Source: Sphaerisporangium sp040685555
GTDB taxonomy: Bacteria > Actinomycetota > Actinomycetes > Streptosporangiales > Streptosporangiaceae
Direction: 5' to 3'
DNA length: 64,000 nucleotides
Assembly (NCBI RefSeq): GCF_040685555.1
Contig: NZ_JBFBIK010000003.1
Coordinates: forward strand, 1-64,000
Within the stretch, counting starts at the first letter, position 1. Every line of letters begins with the position of its first letter. The notes under the pieces are model-generated. The model made no database searches. It was given only the letters and a program-made list of their open reading frames with translations, and was not told where the DNA came from. Shown here in pieces: positions 1 to 8,338 of this stretch. A program made the position numbers and the translations under genes.

Positions 1-646
1 GGTTCGCCAGCGAGCCCGTCGATGTCCAGCGGTACGTCGACGGAAGAGCGCACGTCGGCGTCGGCGTCGGCGTGGGAGTGGGAGTGGGGGTCGGTGTGGG
101 GGTGGGGGTCGGTGTGGGGGTGGGGGTGGGGGTCGGCGTGGGAGTGGGGGTGGGGGTCGGCGTCGGGCTCGGGTTGCCGGGGTTGCCGGTGCAGGCCACG
201 CCGTTCAGGGAGAACGATGTGGGTGCGGGGTTGCTGCCGTTCCAGGAGCCGTTGAACCCGAAGTTGGTGCTGCCGCCGGAGGGGATGGCGGCGTTGTAGC
301 TGACGTTGGTGGCGGTGACCGACGAGCCGGACTGGGTGTTGGTGGCGTTCCAGATCTGGGTGATCTGCTGGCCGGAGCCGAAGGACCAGGTCAGCCGCCA
401 GCCGTTGACCGCGTCACCGAGGTTGTTGATGGTGACGCTGGCGCCGAAGCCTCCCGACCAGCTCGAAGTGATGCTGTAGTCGACCCGGCAGGCGACGGCG
501 GCCTGCGCGGGCTGCGTGGCGAGCAGCCCGCCCGCCACCACCAGGACGGGGATCGCGCCGATCGCCAGGCTGCGGCGGACAGCGGGCCGGGGGGTCGCTG
601 TGGGGGTTACGGCGGCGGGGCGTCCCGTTCGCCAGGGTAGACGCAT
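1..646 (-). CDS. Secreted CBM2-GH62 alpha-L-arabinofuranosidase, N-terminal part (runs off the window)
   Basis: Reading from the ATG at 646, the protein has a basic N-terminus and hydrophobic signal (about residues 24-50, ending in an Ala-rich cleavage site), a carbohydrate-binding module of family CBM2 (about 51-155; Cys near both ends; NNLGDAVNGWRLTW and FGFNGSW are typical), a Pro-Thr linker (about 158-195), and then CALPSTYRWTSTGSLAN, which I recognise as the usual beginning of GH62 arabinofuranosidases. The product would be exported to remove arabinose side chains from xylan or arabinan. The catalytic domain lies outside the window, so the family rests on its first ~18 residues. A GAGGAGA ribosome site sits 7 bases before the ATG at 646; an in-frame ATG at 661 overlaps that site and is less likely. 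The CBM2 closely resembles that of the lyase at 47856. Confidence 0.78.
   Translation of the reverse strand, partial: MRLPWRTGRPAAVTPTATPRPAVRRSLAIGAIPVLVVAGGLLATQPAQAAVACRVDYSITSSWSGGFGASVTINNLGDAVNGWRLTWSFGSGQQITQIWNATNTQSGSSVTATNVSYNAAIPSGGSTNFGFNGSWNGSNPAPTSFSLNGVACTGNPGNPSPTPTPTPTPTPTPTPTPTPTPTPTPTPTPTPTPTPTPTCALPSTYRWTSTGSLAN
62..172 (-). repeat. Pro-Thr linker microsatellite (6-bp units)
   Basis: About 18 tandem hexanucleotide units read as alternating Pro and Thr codons on the minus strand, joining CBM2 to the GH62 domain. The array leaves long open frames (VGVG and WGWG type) on the other strand, which are artefacts. Such arrays can change length by slippage without losing frame. 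Confidence 0.85.
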
Positions 647-1325
647 GTGAATTCTCCTCATAGTGTTCAGCCGCCGTCAGGGGCTGGTGTCATCTCGTTC
701 GCCGGCGTCACCCTGGTGAACTCGCGGTTGGCGATGGGGGTGCAGGCGGAAAACTCGGCGTTCGTGCGCATGACTGAACGCTCCAGGCTGAGTCACGAAA
801 GCGGACATGCGGGGAGGTAGCTCCACGCGATCGACGCCGCGTCCCGTGATCGTGGAACGCACACCACAAGGGCGTCGCAGACGACGGTCCCTGCCGTGGG
901 CCACCACTTGGCACGAGGAAACCGCCTTGGGGACACAGTGTGGAAATCATCGCGAAACATGTCAACCCTGCCGCGAAAGTTTCAGTCGGCGCTCTTATCG
1001 ATCACGTGCGACGCCCCCTGATAACACCTGATGAACCCGCACGCGGTCTCCGGTCTCTCGCCGGGAACGCGTGACCGTCCTTGACATCGGCTCCTTGTTT
1101 CGTATTGGCTCCGCTCTGCCACCACTGACCCTGCGGCAGAGAAGGAACCATTACGAAAGCAATTTGTTAGCGCTAACAATCGGGACTCCCGCCCGGTGGC
1201 GATAGCGCGGGACCGACCTGGGCCGACACCACGTCCTGGCCGGTCGTCGGTTATGTGACAGGAGGTTCGCAGCGACAGAGGGCACGAGGTACGCGGAGCG
1301 CGCCAGAGGCCGGCCGCGTGCCATG
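647..1325. other. Long upstream region of the GH62 gene
   Basis: No convincing gene was found in these ~680 bases; open frames here lack a ribosome site and family resemblance. They hold a perfect operator-like palindrome (1164-1179) and, at 975-983, GAAAGTTTC, which resembles the GAAA-N-TTTC boxes known upstream of some actinomycete xylanase genes. The promoter could not be placed with confidence. The palindrome is about 520 bases from the GH62 start, so the promoter may be distal with a long leader, or the palindrome may serve another function. Confidence 0.5.
1164..1179. promoter_or_regulatory. LacI-family-type operator palindrome
   Basis: TTGTTAGCGCTAACAA is a perfect 16-base palindrome with the central GCGC step typical of LacI/GalR-family operators that control glycan-degradation genes in actinomycetes. 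The only gene it could control in this direction is the GH62 gene. No LacI-type regulator gene is in the window. Confidence 0.55.
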
Positions 1326-1763
1326 TCAGGCCCAGAGTTCGAGTGGTTCGGTGATCGTCTCGCCGCCGAGGAAGGGTTCCAGCAGGCGGGGAAGGCTGCG
1401 GGGGTAGAACTGGGCGGTGCTGGTGACTACCTGCGCGATCGGCCACCAGCGGAAGCCGAAGTAATCCTCCAGCTCGTAGTCCAGCCGGTTGCGCTCCTCG
1501 ACGTCCGGTCCGGGGTGGGTCAGTTGGATCTCGACGACTACCTCGTGCTGGAGGTGGCGGACGTCGCGATGCCGGAACGAACCGTCGCGGGTCCAGGTCG
1601 GCGCCCCTATCTGGTGGTCATCGACCGTGATGCCCGTCTCCTCGTGGAGTTCGCGTACCGCCGCCTGACGGTAGGTCTCGTGGCCGCCGGTGTCAGCGGA
1701 GCCACCGAGGAGTGGCTGGGTTAGAGGTGCCCGAAGCAGGCGGAAGGATCGGTCGTCGGACAA
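1326..1763 (-). CDS. Nudix hydrolase
   Basis: A 145-residue protein carrying the core of the Nudix box: a glutamate, then AAVRELHEETG (REL..EE.G), the Mg2+-binding helix that hydrolyses nucleoside-diphosphate-linked substrates. The Gly-rich loop just before it (GGSADTGGHE) is two residues longer than the usual spacing. The N-terminal strand is short, so the TTG start at 1763 may be wrong. The gene begins four bases after the stop of the ABC ATPase gene, so it is probably the last gene of the transporter operon; what a Nudix enzyme does there is unknown. Substrate cannot be predicted. Confidence 0.75.
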   Translation of the reverse strand: MSDDRSFRLLRAPLTQPLLGGSADTGGHETYRQAAVRELHEETGITVDDHQIGAPTWTRDGSFRHRDVRHLQHEVVVEIQLTHPGPDVEERNRLDYELEDYFGFRWWPIAQVVTSTAQFYPRSLPRLLEPFLGGETITEPLELWA

Positions 1764-1767
1764 AGAT

Positions 1768-3561
1768 CTAATGCCCGTTGCCGGAGGCCAGGGGGTACCA
1801 GCAGGCGACCGCGTGCCTTTCTCGCGACAGTGGGGGCACGTCGTGGTGGCAGCGCGACTGGCGGGCCACCAGGCAGCGGTCGTGGAAGGCGCAGCCGTCG
1901 GGGCGATCCACGGCGGACGGCGGTTCGCCCGGCAGGAGCACTCGCGTACGGCGCACGGTCGGATCGGTCACGGGCACCGCGTCGATGAGCGCGCGGGTGT
2001 ACGGATGACGGGGATGCGAGAGGATCTCGTGGGCCGGCCCCGTCTCGATCACCCGGCCGAGGTACATGACCCCGATCCGGTCGCAGATCTGGCGCAGGAC
2101 CGACAGGTCGTGGGACACGAGGATGACGGCGACTCCCAGATCGTCGGCGAGCCGGCGCAGCAGGCTCACGATCTCCCCGCCGGTGGACCGGTCGAGCATC
2201 GACACCGGTTCGTCGGCGAGCAGCACCCGAGGCTGGAGGACCAGTGCGCGGGCGATCGCCACCCGCTGGCGCTCCCCTCCGCTGAGCTCGTGGGGCCGCC
2301 GTGCGGCGTATCTTTCCGCCGGCTTCAGTTCGGCCGCTTCCAGCGCCGCCATGACCCGGCGGTGGACCTCGTCGTCGGGGAGCCGCAGTTGGGCGAGCAG
2401 CGGTTCGGCGACCTCCCTGTGGACCGTGAGCCGGGGGTTGAGCGATTGGTACGGGTCCTGGAAGATCAGCTGTACCTGTGACCGCAGCGCCCGCCAGTCG
2501 GGTTTCCCGTCGCCGCCGAGCTCGATGTCGCCGACTCGCACGGTGCCGGCGGCGATGTCGGCCAGTCCTACCAGCGCCGACACGACGGAGCTCTTGCCGC
2601 AGCCGCTCTCGCCGGCGAGTCCGAGGATCTCCCCTTCGCGTACCAGCATCGAGACGTCATCGACCGCGGAGACGTACCGGGGCCGCCGCAGCGCGGCCAG
2701 CCCGCGGCCGGTCGCGTAGCGCACGCACACCCGGTCGAGAGACACCGCCGGCAGGGACCGCTCGCCGTCGCGGGACCGCCGCTCTGGGCGGACGGGTTCG
2801 TCGTGAAGGAGCCCACGGGTGTACGGGTGGCGGGGCGCGCGGAACACCGTGCCGACCGGCCCGGACTCGATGTCCTCCCCGTCCTTGAGGACGATGACGC
2901 GATCGCAGATCTCTCCCGCGACGCCCAGATCGTGGGTGACCAGCAACATGGACAGGCCCAGCTCGCGCTTGGCATCGGCGAGCAGCGCCAGGATCCGGTC
3001 CTGCACGACCACGTCGAGTCCGGTGGTGGGCTCGTCCGCGATGAGCAAGGTCGGCTGCAGCACCGTGGCCATGGCGATCAACGCGCGTTGCCGCATGCCA
3101 CCGCTGTACTGATGGGGATAACCTCCGGAGCGGTCCGCCCCGATGCCCACCCGGTCAAGCGCCTGCCGGGCCAGCGCGAACGCCTCCTCGCGTGACATGT
3201 CGCGATGCGCCCGGACCACCTCGGCGATCTGCCGGTCCACCGGCTGTACCGGGTCCAGGGAGTTCATCGCCGCCTGCGGGACCAGCGCCAGTCGCTCCCA
3301 CCTGAACCCGCGCAGCTTCTTCGCGGGGACCGTCGCCAGGTCGGCTCCCTCGAACGTCACCTGGCCGGACACCTGGGCGCCGGGAGGGAGCAGGCGCAGG
3401 ACCGCCTTGGCGGCGGTGGTCTTGCCCGATCCCGACTCGCCGATCAGGCCGAGGACCTCGCCCGGCGCGATGGAGAACGAAAGATCGCGTACTGCCTGCA
3501 CCGGACCGTTGTGGCTGGGAAACACCACTTTCAATCCGCGCACGTCCAGGATCGGGGTCAC
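1768..3561 (-). CDS. Fused double ATPase of a peptide/oligosaccharide-type ABC importer (DppD-DppF type)
   Basis: A 597-residue protein with two complete ABC ATPase domains. The first has Walker A GESGSGKTT, signature YSGGMRQRA and Walker B LLIADEPT; the second has Walker A GESGCGKSS, signature LSGGERQRV and Walker B LLADEPVS. Each is followed by the oligopeptide-transporter C-terminal extension; the last ~60 residues contain the Cys-rich stretch usual for DppF/OppF (CAFHDRC, then CHHDVPP). In most bacteria these are two proteins; here one chain supplies both halves of the motor. The GTG at 3561 overlaps the permease stop (GTGA), which fixes the start better than the longer frame to 3669. It should energise the permeases encoded at 3558-5461. 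Confidence 0.92.
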   Translation of the reverse strand: MTPILDVRGLKVVFPSHNGPVQAVRDLSFSIAPGEVLGLIGESGSGKTTAAKAVLRLLPPGAQVSGQVTFEGADLATVPAKKLRGFRWERLALVPQAAMNSLDPVQPVDRQIAEVVRAHRDMSREEAFALARQALDRVGIGADRSGGYPHQYSGGMRQRALIAMATVLQPTLLIADEPTTGLDVVVQDRILALLADAKRELGLSMLLVTHDLGVAGEICDRVIVLKDGEDIESGPVGTVFRAPRHPYTRGLLHDEPVRPERRSRDGERSLPAVSLDRVCVRYATGRGLAALRRPRYVSAVDDVSMLVREGEILGLAGESGCGKSSVVSALVGLADIAAGTVRVGDIELGGDGKPDWRALRSQVQLIFQDPYQSLNPRLTVHREVAEPLLAQLRLPDDEVHRRVMAALEAAELKPAERYAARRPHELSGGERQRVAIARALVLQPRVLLADEPVSMLDRSTGGEIVSLLRRLADDLGVAVILVSHDLSVLRQICDRIGVMYLGRVIETGPAHEILSHPRHPYTRALIDAVPVTDPTVRRTRVLLPGEPPSAVDRPDGCAFHDRCLVARQSRCHHDVPPLSRERHAVACWYPLASGNGH

Positions 3562-4481
3562 GACTGCACCTCCAGGTGGCGCCGTTGCAGGGACTCGTGC
3601 GCCCGTCCGAGCAGCGAGACGGCGAAGACGAACAGCATGATCGCGAGCCCCGGGAACAGCGGCCACCACCAGGCGCGGTTCATCTCCTGCGAGCTGAACG
3701 CGTCGAACATGATCGTGCCCCAGGACACCGCGTTCGTCGGCGCCATGCCGAGGAAGCTGAGGCCCGCCTCGGCCAGGACCGCCTCGGCGACGAGCAGCAT
3801 TCCGTAGAGAATGGCGAGCGAGGCGACGTTCGGGGCGATGTGGACGTACAGGACGCGCCGCCGGGAGGCCCCGCCCACGACGGCCGCCTTCACGAACGCC
3901 CGCTCTTTCAGTGACAGCACCTGCGCCCGGACCACCCGCGCGGTCGTACGCCAGAAGAGCACGGCGATGGCGAGGACCAGCACGAAGTCGGATCGGCCGA
4001 GGATGCCGACCAGCACGATCGCCAGGGGCAGGAAGGGGATGGCGTACGCGGTGTCCGCGATCCGCATGAGCACGCTGTCGACCTTGCCGCCCAGGTATCC
4101 GGCGATCAGGCCGACGTTGAGCCCGATCAGCGCGGTCGCCAGGGCGGCCATCCCGGCGACCGACAGGGTCCGGCGGGTGCCCCAGACCACCTGGTCGAAG
4201 ATGTCGCGGCCGAAGTTGGTCGTGCCGAACGGATGCGCCAGGCCCGGTGGCAGCAGCCTGGCCAGTCCCCCGTCGGCGGCACGTACCCGCTCAAGAGGAC
4301 CGTGCGGTGCGATCACCGGCGCGAGCAGCGCGGTCAGGAGGAAGACACCGATGATGGCGATCGCGGCCCGGCCACTTGGCGTCGACCACAGGTCCCGCGC
4401 GACCCGCCGGGCGCCCGCGGTCACCTTGCCCTGCCACATACGCCGCTTGGTGATCTTCGCCAGAGGATACGGAGTGGTCAT
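3558..4481 (-). CDS. ABC importer permease, DppC/OppC type
   Basis: A 307-residue inner-membrane permease with an N-terminal cytoplasmic stretch, a first membrane helix (about residues 35-57), the DppC-type periplasmic segment with HPFGTTNFGRDIF, and five further helices. The cytoplasmic EAA loop that docks on the ATPase is VKAAVVGGAS...HIAPN. The ATG at 4481 overlaps the upstream permease stop as ATGA, and the 3' end overlaps the ATPase start as GTGA, so the three genes are translationally coupled. The substrate is set by the binding protein at 5479. Confidence 0.92.
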   Translation of the reverse strand: MTTPYPLAKITKRRMWQGKVTAGARRVARDLWSTPSGRAAIAIIGVFLLTALLAPVIAPHGPLERVRAADGGLARLLPPGLAHPFGTTNFGRDIFDQVVWGTRRTLSVAGMAALATALIGLNVGLIAGYLGGKVDSVLMRIADTAYAIPFLPLAIVLVGILGRSDFVLVLAIAVLFWRTTARVVRAQVLSLKERAFVKAAVVGGASRRRVLYVHIAPNVASLAILYGMLLVAEAVLAEAGLSFLGMAPTNAVSWGTIMFDAFSSQEMNRAWWWPLFPGLAIMLFVFAVSLLGRAHESLQRRHLEVQS

Positions 4482-5461
4482 GCCAACCTCACACGCGGGT
4501 CGAGGTACGCGTAGAGAACGTCGATGACGCCGTTGACGACGACGGCCATCACTGCGGTCAGCAGGAAGACGCCTTGCATCATCGGGTAGTCGAAGTTGTT
4601 GACGGCATCGACGACCGCCCGTCCCATGCCCGGCCAGGAGAAGATGGTCTCGACGATCACCTGACCGCCGATGATGGTGCCGGTGAGCGCCGGCATCAAG
4701 GTGACCACCGGCAGCAGCGCGTTCCGTGCCGCATGCCGGTAGATGATCCGTGCCGGGGACAGTCCCTGTGCCTTGCCGAGAGCGATGAAGTCCTCCCGCA
4801 GCACGTCCGCCATCGAGGTGCGCATGGTCAGCAGCGGCTCCGGCATGAAGTAGAGCGTCATGATGAGGAGGGGCAGGGCGAGGTGCCACCAGAAGTCCGG
4901 TGAGGCGAACAGGCCGAGGCCGGTACTGGCGACGCCCCGACCCGGTGTGGTCATCCCGATCGATGGCACCCAGTTCAGGCGGTAGCTGAACAGCAGCAGC
5001 GCCAGCGTCGCCGTCCAGAAGATGGGTGTGGCCCTGCCGACGAAGGCGCCGTTGCGCAGTACGGCATCGACGACCCCGCGCCGGCTGGTGGCCGCGGCGA
5101 CCGCGCCGAGGGCCGTCCCGAGCACCAGGGCCAGCACGATGGCGGGCACGGCGAGGACGGCGGTGTTGAACAGCTTGTTCAGCAGGATGTCGGCGACCGA
5201 CTGCTTGTAGTGGAACGAGACGCCGAGGTCGCCTCGTGCCAGGTTGGCCATGTACCTGAGGAACTGAACTCCGAGCGGTTGGTCCACGCCGTAGCGCGCC
5301 CGCAGCATGGCGGCCACGGCCGGATCGAGGTCGGGCCCGACCACCGCCGCACTGGGATCCCCGGGTACCGCCCTGAACAGCAAGAAGGTCAACGGCACGA
5401 GGATCGCGATGGTCGCCACCATCCGCGCGACACGTCTCATCGAGAATCGCAGCAGCGTCAT
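4478..5461 (-). CDS. ABC importer permease, DppB/OppB type
   Basis: A 327-residue permease with six predicted membrane helices. It begins with the usual DppB N-terminus (MRRVARMVATIAILVPLTF), then FRAVPGDP, a feature of the family. The EAA loop reads FIALGKAQGLSPARIIYRHA, followed by RNALLPVVT. It partners the permease at 3558. The gene starts 17 bases after the binding-protein gene ends and overlaps the next gene by ATGA. Confidence 0.93.
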   Translation of the reverse strand: MTLLRFSMRRVARMVATIAILVPLTFLLFRAVPGDPSAAVVGPDLDPAVAAMLRARYGVDQPLGVQFLRYMANLARGDLGVSFHYKQSVADILLNKLFNTAVLAVPAIVLALVLGTALGAVAAATSRRGVVDAVLRNGAFVGRATPIFWTATLALLLFSYRLNWVPSIGMTTPGRGVASTGLGLFASPDFWWHLALPLLIMTLYFMPEPLLTMRTSMADVLREDFIALGKAQGLSPARIIYRHAARNALLPVVTLMPALTGTIIGGQVIVETIFSWPGMGRAVVDAVNNFDYPMMQGVFLLTAVMAVVVNGVIDVLYAYLDPRVRLA

Positions 5462-5478
5462 GGCGCCTCCCTTTTCGG

Positions 5479-7176
5479 TCAGGACGGCACGTTGTTGTCA
5501 CGGAGGCGCTTGTCGTCGTGTGCGGCCGGGAAGTAGAGGACGCCCCGGCGGTCGAACACGTATCCCGCCTCCCGCAGCTCCTTCATCGCGGCCCGGGTGT
5601 CGTACGGGAACGGCCGGAGCGACGGGTCGTGCCACTTCGTCAGCGAGGAGGCGATCGGCGACCCGGCGGGCTTGCCGTGGCCGTCAAGGACCACGTCGAT
5701 GATGTCCCGTACGGGGATGAGCAGGGACAGAGCGCGCCGGAAGTGCCGGTCGTCGAACGGCTCCCTGCGCATGTTGTAGTGCAGCCCCGCCCAGCCGATG
5801 CTTTCGGCGGACAGCACCGTGATCCCGCTCTTGCCGCGAACCGAGGCGAGCTGGGCGACGTTCTGTACGTCCCCGAGCATGTCGAGGTCGCCTTGGGCGA
5901 GCCCGCCGACCTCGGCGTCCAAGCCGCCCAGCACGATCATCACCAGGCCGTCGATCTTGGGTGCCGAGAAGTGTTCCTTGTTCGCTCTGAACCGGATCTC
6001 CGCGCCGAGCTTGCGGCCGGCGAAGACGAACGGCCCGGAGCCGACAGGGGCGGCGTTGGCGAACTTCGCCGGGTTCGCCACCTTCTCCCATACATGTTTC
6101 GGCAAGATCGGCAGCTGGGCCAGCGTCGTGGGCACGAAGCTCGGCGACGGCTTGGCAAGGGTGATCTCCACCGAGTCGCCGATGGCGCGCACGTCGCGCA
6201 CGGCGGCCAGCTTCTGAGCGAACAGGGGGGACTTCTTGTCGATCAGGTATCTGATGGTGAACGCCACATCGGCGGCGGTGACCGGATGCCCGTCGCTGAA
6301 CCGCATGCCGTGCCGCAGCTTCGCGGTGACTCGGGTGCCGTCGACCTGTACCGACTCGGCCGCCCAGTTCCGCAACTCACCTGCCGGGCCGATCCGTACG
6401 AGGCTGTCGTAAACATGCGACAGGAGTAACTGCGCCGCGGGCGACTCCAGCGCGACCGGGTTGAGGGACAGGGGCTCGGAGACGGTGCCGACCACCAGGG
6501 TGCGTTTTCCGGTCTTCGGAGTGGCTCCGATCGAATTCCAGATGTTGAACACCGGATAACCCAACGCGTGCTGGATACCGTCCCAGCGGTCCGATCGGTA
6601 TGCCCCGCCCACCACGGGATAGGCGAACGGCCGCGCCGGTTGCTGCTCGTACAGGAGCTTCTGCGCCTTCTTCACCGCGGCGATCCGGTCGGCCTCGTTC
6701 ATCGCGAGCTGCTGGGCGTCATAGATCGCGTCATACTCGGCATTGCGATAGCCGGATATGTTCCACCCCGAGACGCCGGCACGGGCAGAGGTGAACTTCG
6801 ACAGGATGTTGTCGGGGTCGATGCGGTCCGGCATCGGGCCGTATACCAACAGAGACGCGTCGAAGTCCTTTTTCGTGAACGCACGCCGAGCCACCTCGGC
6901 GCCGCGTACCGCCAGCAGTTCGGCGGGGATCCCGGCCCGCTGCCAGGATTCCACGATCAGGCGGGCCTCCTCGAACCAGCGGGGATCCTCCGCCGCGGTC
7001 TTGGTAAGCATCTGGATGGTCTGGACCGGAATGCGCCCGGAGACGTCGTCGACCACCTTCCGGTACGTGGCCGCGTCGGTCTCGCCGCCGGCCAGGTCGC
7101 CGCCGGTGCACGCCGAAGTCGTCAATATGAGGGCGATGGCCAAGACAGCGCTCGATATTCTTCCGTGTGAACGCAC
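5479..7176 (-). CDS. Lipoprotein substrate-binding protein (SBP family 5) with circularly permuted domain order
   Basis: A 565-residue lipoprotein: hydrophobic signal followed by a lipobox-like TTSAC with Cys23. Family-5 binding proteins usually begin with the motif corresponding here to EPLSLNP...GMRFSDGHPVTAADV and end with a lobe containing a 'RxxxxxKAQxLLYE' helix. In this protein the order is reversed: residues ~35-218 are the normally C-terminal lobe (IQMLTKTAAEDPRW, YRNAEYDAIYD, KKAQKLLYEQQPA) and residues ~224-565 are the normally N-terminal part, ending with ELREAGYVFDRRGVLYFPA, exactly where the C-terminal lobe should continue. The start is GTG 7176, preceded by GAGGAGA. As the first gene of the operon it should capture a peptide, opine or oligosaccharide for the permeases downstream; the ligand cannot be told. 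Confidence 0.88.
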   Translation of the reverse strand: MRSHGRISSAVLAIALILTTSACTGGDLAGGETDAATYRKVVDDVSGRIPVQTIQMLTKTAAEDPRWFEEARLIVESWQRAGIPAELLAVRGAEVARRAFTKKDFDASLLVYGPMPDRIDPDNILSKFTSARAGVSGWNISGYRNAEYDAIYDAQQLAMNEADRIAAVKKAQKLLYEQQPARPFAYPVVGGAYRSDRWDGIQHALGYPVFNIWNSIGATPKTGKRTLVVGTVSEPLSLNPVALESPAAQLLLSHVYDSLVRIGPAGELRNWAAESVQVDGTRVTAKLRHGMRFSDGHPVTAADVAFTIRYLIDKKSPLFAQKLAAVRDVRAIGDSVEITLAKPSPSFVPTTLAQLPILPKHVWEKVANPAKFANAAPVGSGPFVFAGRKLGAEIRFRANKEHFSAPKIDGLVMIVLGGLDAEVGGLAQGDLDMLGDVQNVAQLASVRGKSGITVLSAESIGWAGLHYNMRREPFDDRHFRRALSLLIPVRDIIDVVLDGHGKPAGSPIASSLTKWHDPSLRPFPYDTRAAMKELREAGYVFDRRGVLYFPAAHDDKRLRDNNVPS

Positions 7177-7375
7177 ACTTCTCCTCGTTCGGCTGATCGG
7201 GGGAACGCTTCAGAACGGGCGGTCGGTGAATGACGATCGCCCGGCGCTGAACTGAGATCGGTGACGATGAAAGCGGTTGGCGCGGCTCCATCAACTCGGT
7301 GTTGTCGTTCGTCTGGGGAGAGCCGAACCGGCGGTCTGACCGGATGGAGCAAGCTTGAGCCGCACGACCCTTGCC

Positions 7376-7399
7376 GACAGTAATGCCCTCATTACTGTC
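7376..7399. promoter_or_regulatory. Inverted repeat (operator-like) between divergent genes
   Basis: GACAGTAATG and CATTACTGTC form a perfect 10-base inverted repeat around a 4-base spacer, in the divergent region between the ABC importer operon (start 7176) and the deacetylase gene (start 7538). There is no following T-run, so an operator is likelier than a terminator. A second, shorter repeat, AACACGC-gtgt-GCGTGTT, follows at 7404-7421. No regulator is encoded next door. The rest of 7177-7537 shows nothing I can name. Confidence 0.5.
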
Positions 7400-7537
7400 C
7401 GCTAACACGCGTGTGCGTGTTCTTTACCTCAGAGACCGAATCTCCATGGACAACTCACCGAGCCCTGACCAGGGAGGGAACGGGGCCGAGCTTGTCTAGA
7501 TCGCCGCGGGCGCGAGGTTTCACTAAGATTCGGCGGC

Positions 7538-8338
7538 ATGTGGCGGAAAGTCAGAATTATGGTTGCCAGTGTCTGCGCGGTCGGCGTTCTCGGTGTCCCG
7601 GTGGCCGCCGAGGCGAAGAAGACCCAGAAGGCCGCCCCGACTCTCGCTGCCGCGGAGGCCAGGTCGACCGGCGACACCGGTCAGGCCACCGCTGCCGCAG
7701 AGGTGAGGAAGGCGACCAAACCGTACTGCGCTCGGTACAAGTGCATCGCGCTCACCTTTGACGACGGCCCCTGGCCGTACACCCCCCAATTGCTCGACAC
7801 GCTGAAGAAGCACAAGGCCAAGGCCACCTTCTTCCTTCTCGGCAGGAAGGTCGGGAGCCGCGCCGAGCTGACGCGGCGCATCGTGGACGAGGGTCACGAG
7901 GTCGGCAACCACACCTGGGACCACCCGGACCTCACCACGCTGTCCAACGAGGAGATCCTCGACGAGATGACGAGGACCTCGGAGGTCATCGACGAGGCCA
8001 TCGGCAGGGCGCCGACCATGATGCGCCCGCCGAACGGCGCCACCGACGACCGGGTCACGCAGCTGATGGCCGAGCTGGCGCTGCCGCAGATCCTGTGGAC
8101 CGGGTCCACCCTCGACTGGCAGTCCCGCGACACCGCCGTCATCACCAAGAAGACGCTCAAGCTGGCCAAGCGCGACGGTGTCATCCTGCTGCACGACATC
8201 GTCCCTGAGACCGTCAAGGCCATCCCGACCGTGCTGAAGACGCTGGAGAAGCAGCACTACCGCTTCGTCACGATCACGACCCTGCTGCAGGGCCGGGAGC
8301 TGCGTGGCGGCGAGATCTATCCTCCGCGCTCCAAGTAG
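7538..8338 (+). CDS. Secreted polysaccharide deacetylase (CE4, NodB-like)
   Basis: A 266-residue protein: signal peptide (residues 1 to ~26), a charged Ala/Lys-rich spacer, then a NodB homology domain from about residue 65. Catalytic and metal-binding motifs are visible: TFDDGPW (Asp base and metal Asp), HTWDH (metal histidines), RPPNGA, and VILLHD near the end. It would remove N-acetyl groups from peptidoglycan, chitin or another wall glycan outside the cell. Its last 22 bases overlap the convergent acyltransferase gene. Confidence 0.92.
   Translation: MWRKVRIMVASVCAVGVLGVPVAAEAKKTQKAAPTLAAAEARSTGDTGQATAAAEVRKATKPYCARYKCIALTFDDGPWPYTPQLLDTLKKHKAKATFFLLGRKVGSRAELTRRIVDEGHEVGNHTWDHPDLTTLSNEEILDEMTRTSEVIDEAIGRAPTMMRPPNGATDDRVTQLMAELALPQILWTGSTLDWQSRDTAVITKKTLKLAKRDGVILLHDIVPETVKAIPTVLKTLEKQHYRFVTITTLLQGRELRGGEIYPPRSK

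Noticed and set aside
22..299. Plus-strand frames rich in Trp-Gly or Val-Gly
   Set aside because: They are antisense readings of the Pro-Thr linker array of the GH62 gene.
982..1446. 154-codon minus-strand frame upstream of the GH62 gene
   Set aside because: It overlaps the Nudix gene in another frame, has no ribosome site, and is Arg/Ser/Thr-biased as expected of a shadow.
3558..5501. A 647-codon frame that seems to join an unknown N-terminus to the second permease
   Set aside because: The first ~340 codons are a shadow of the first permease gene; the real gene starts at ATG 4481 (ATGA overlap).
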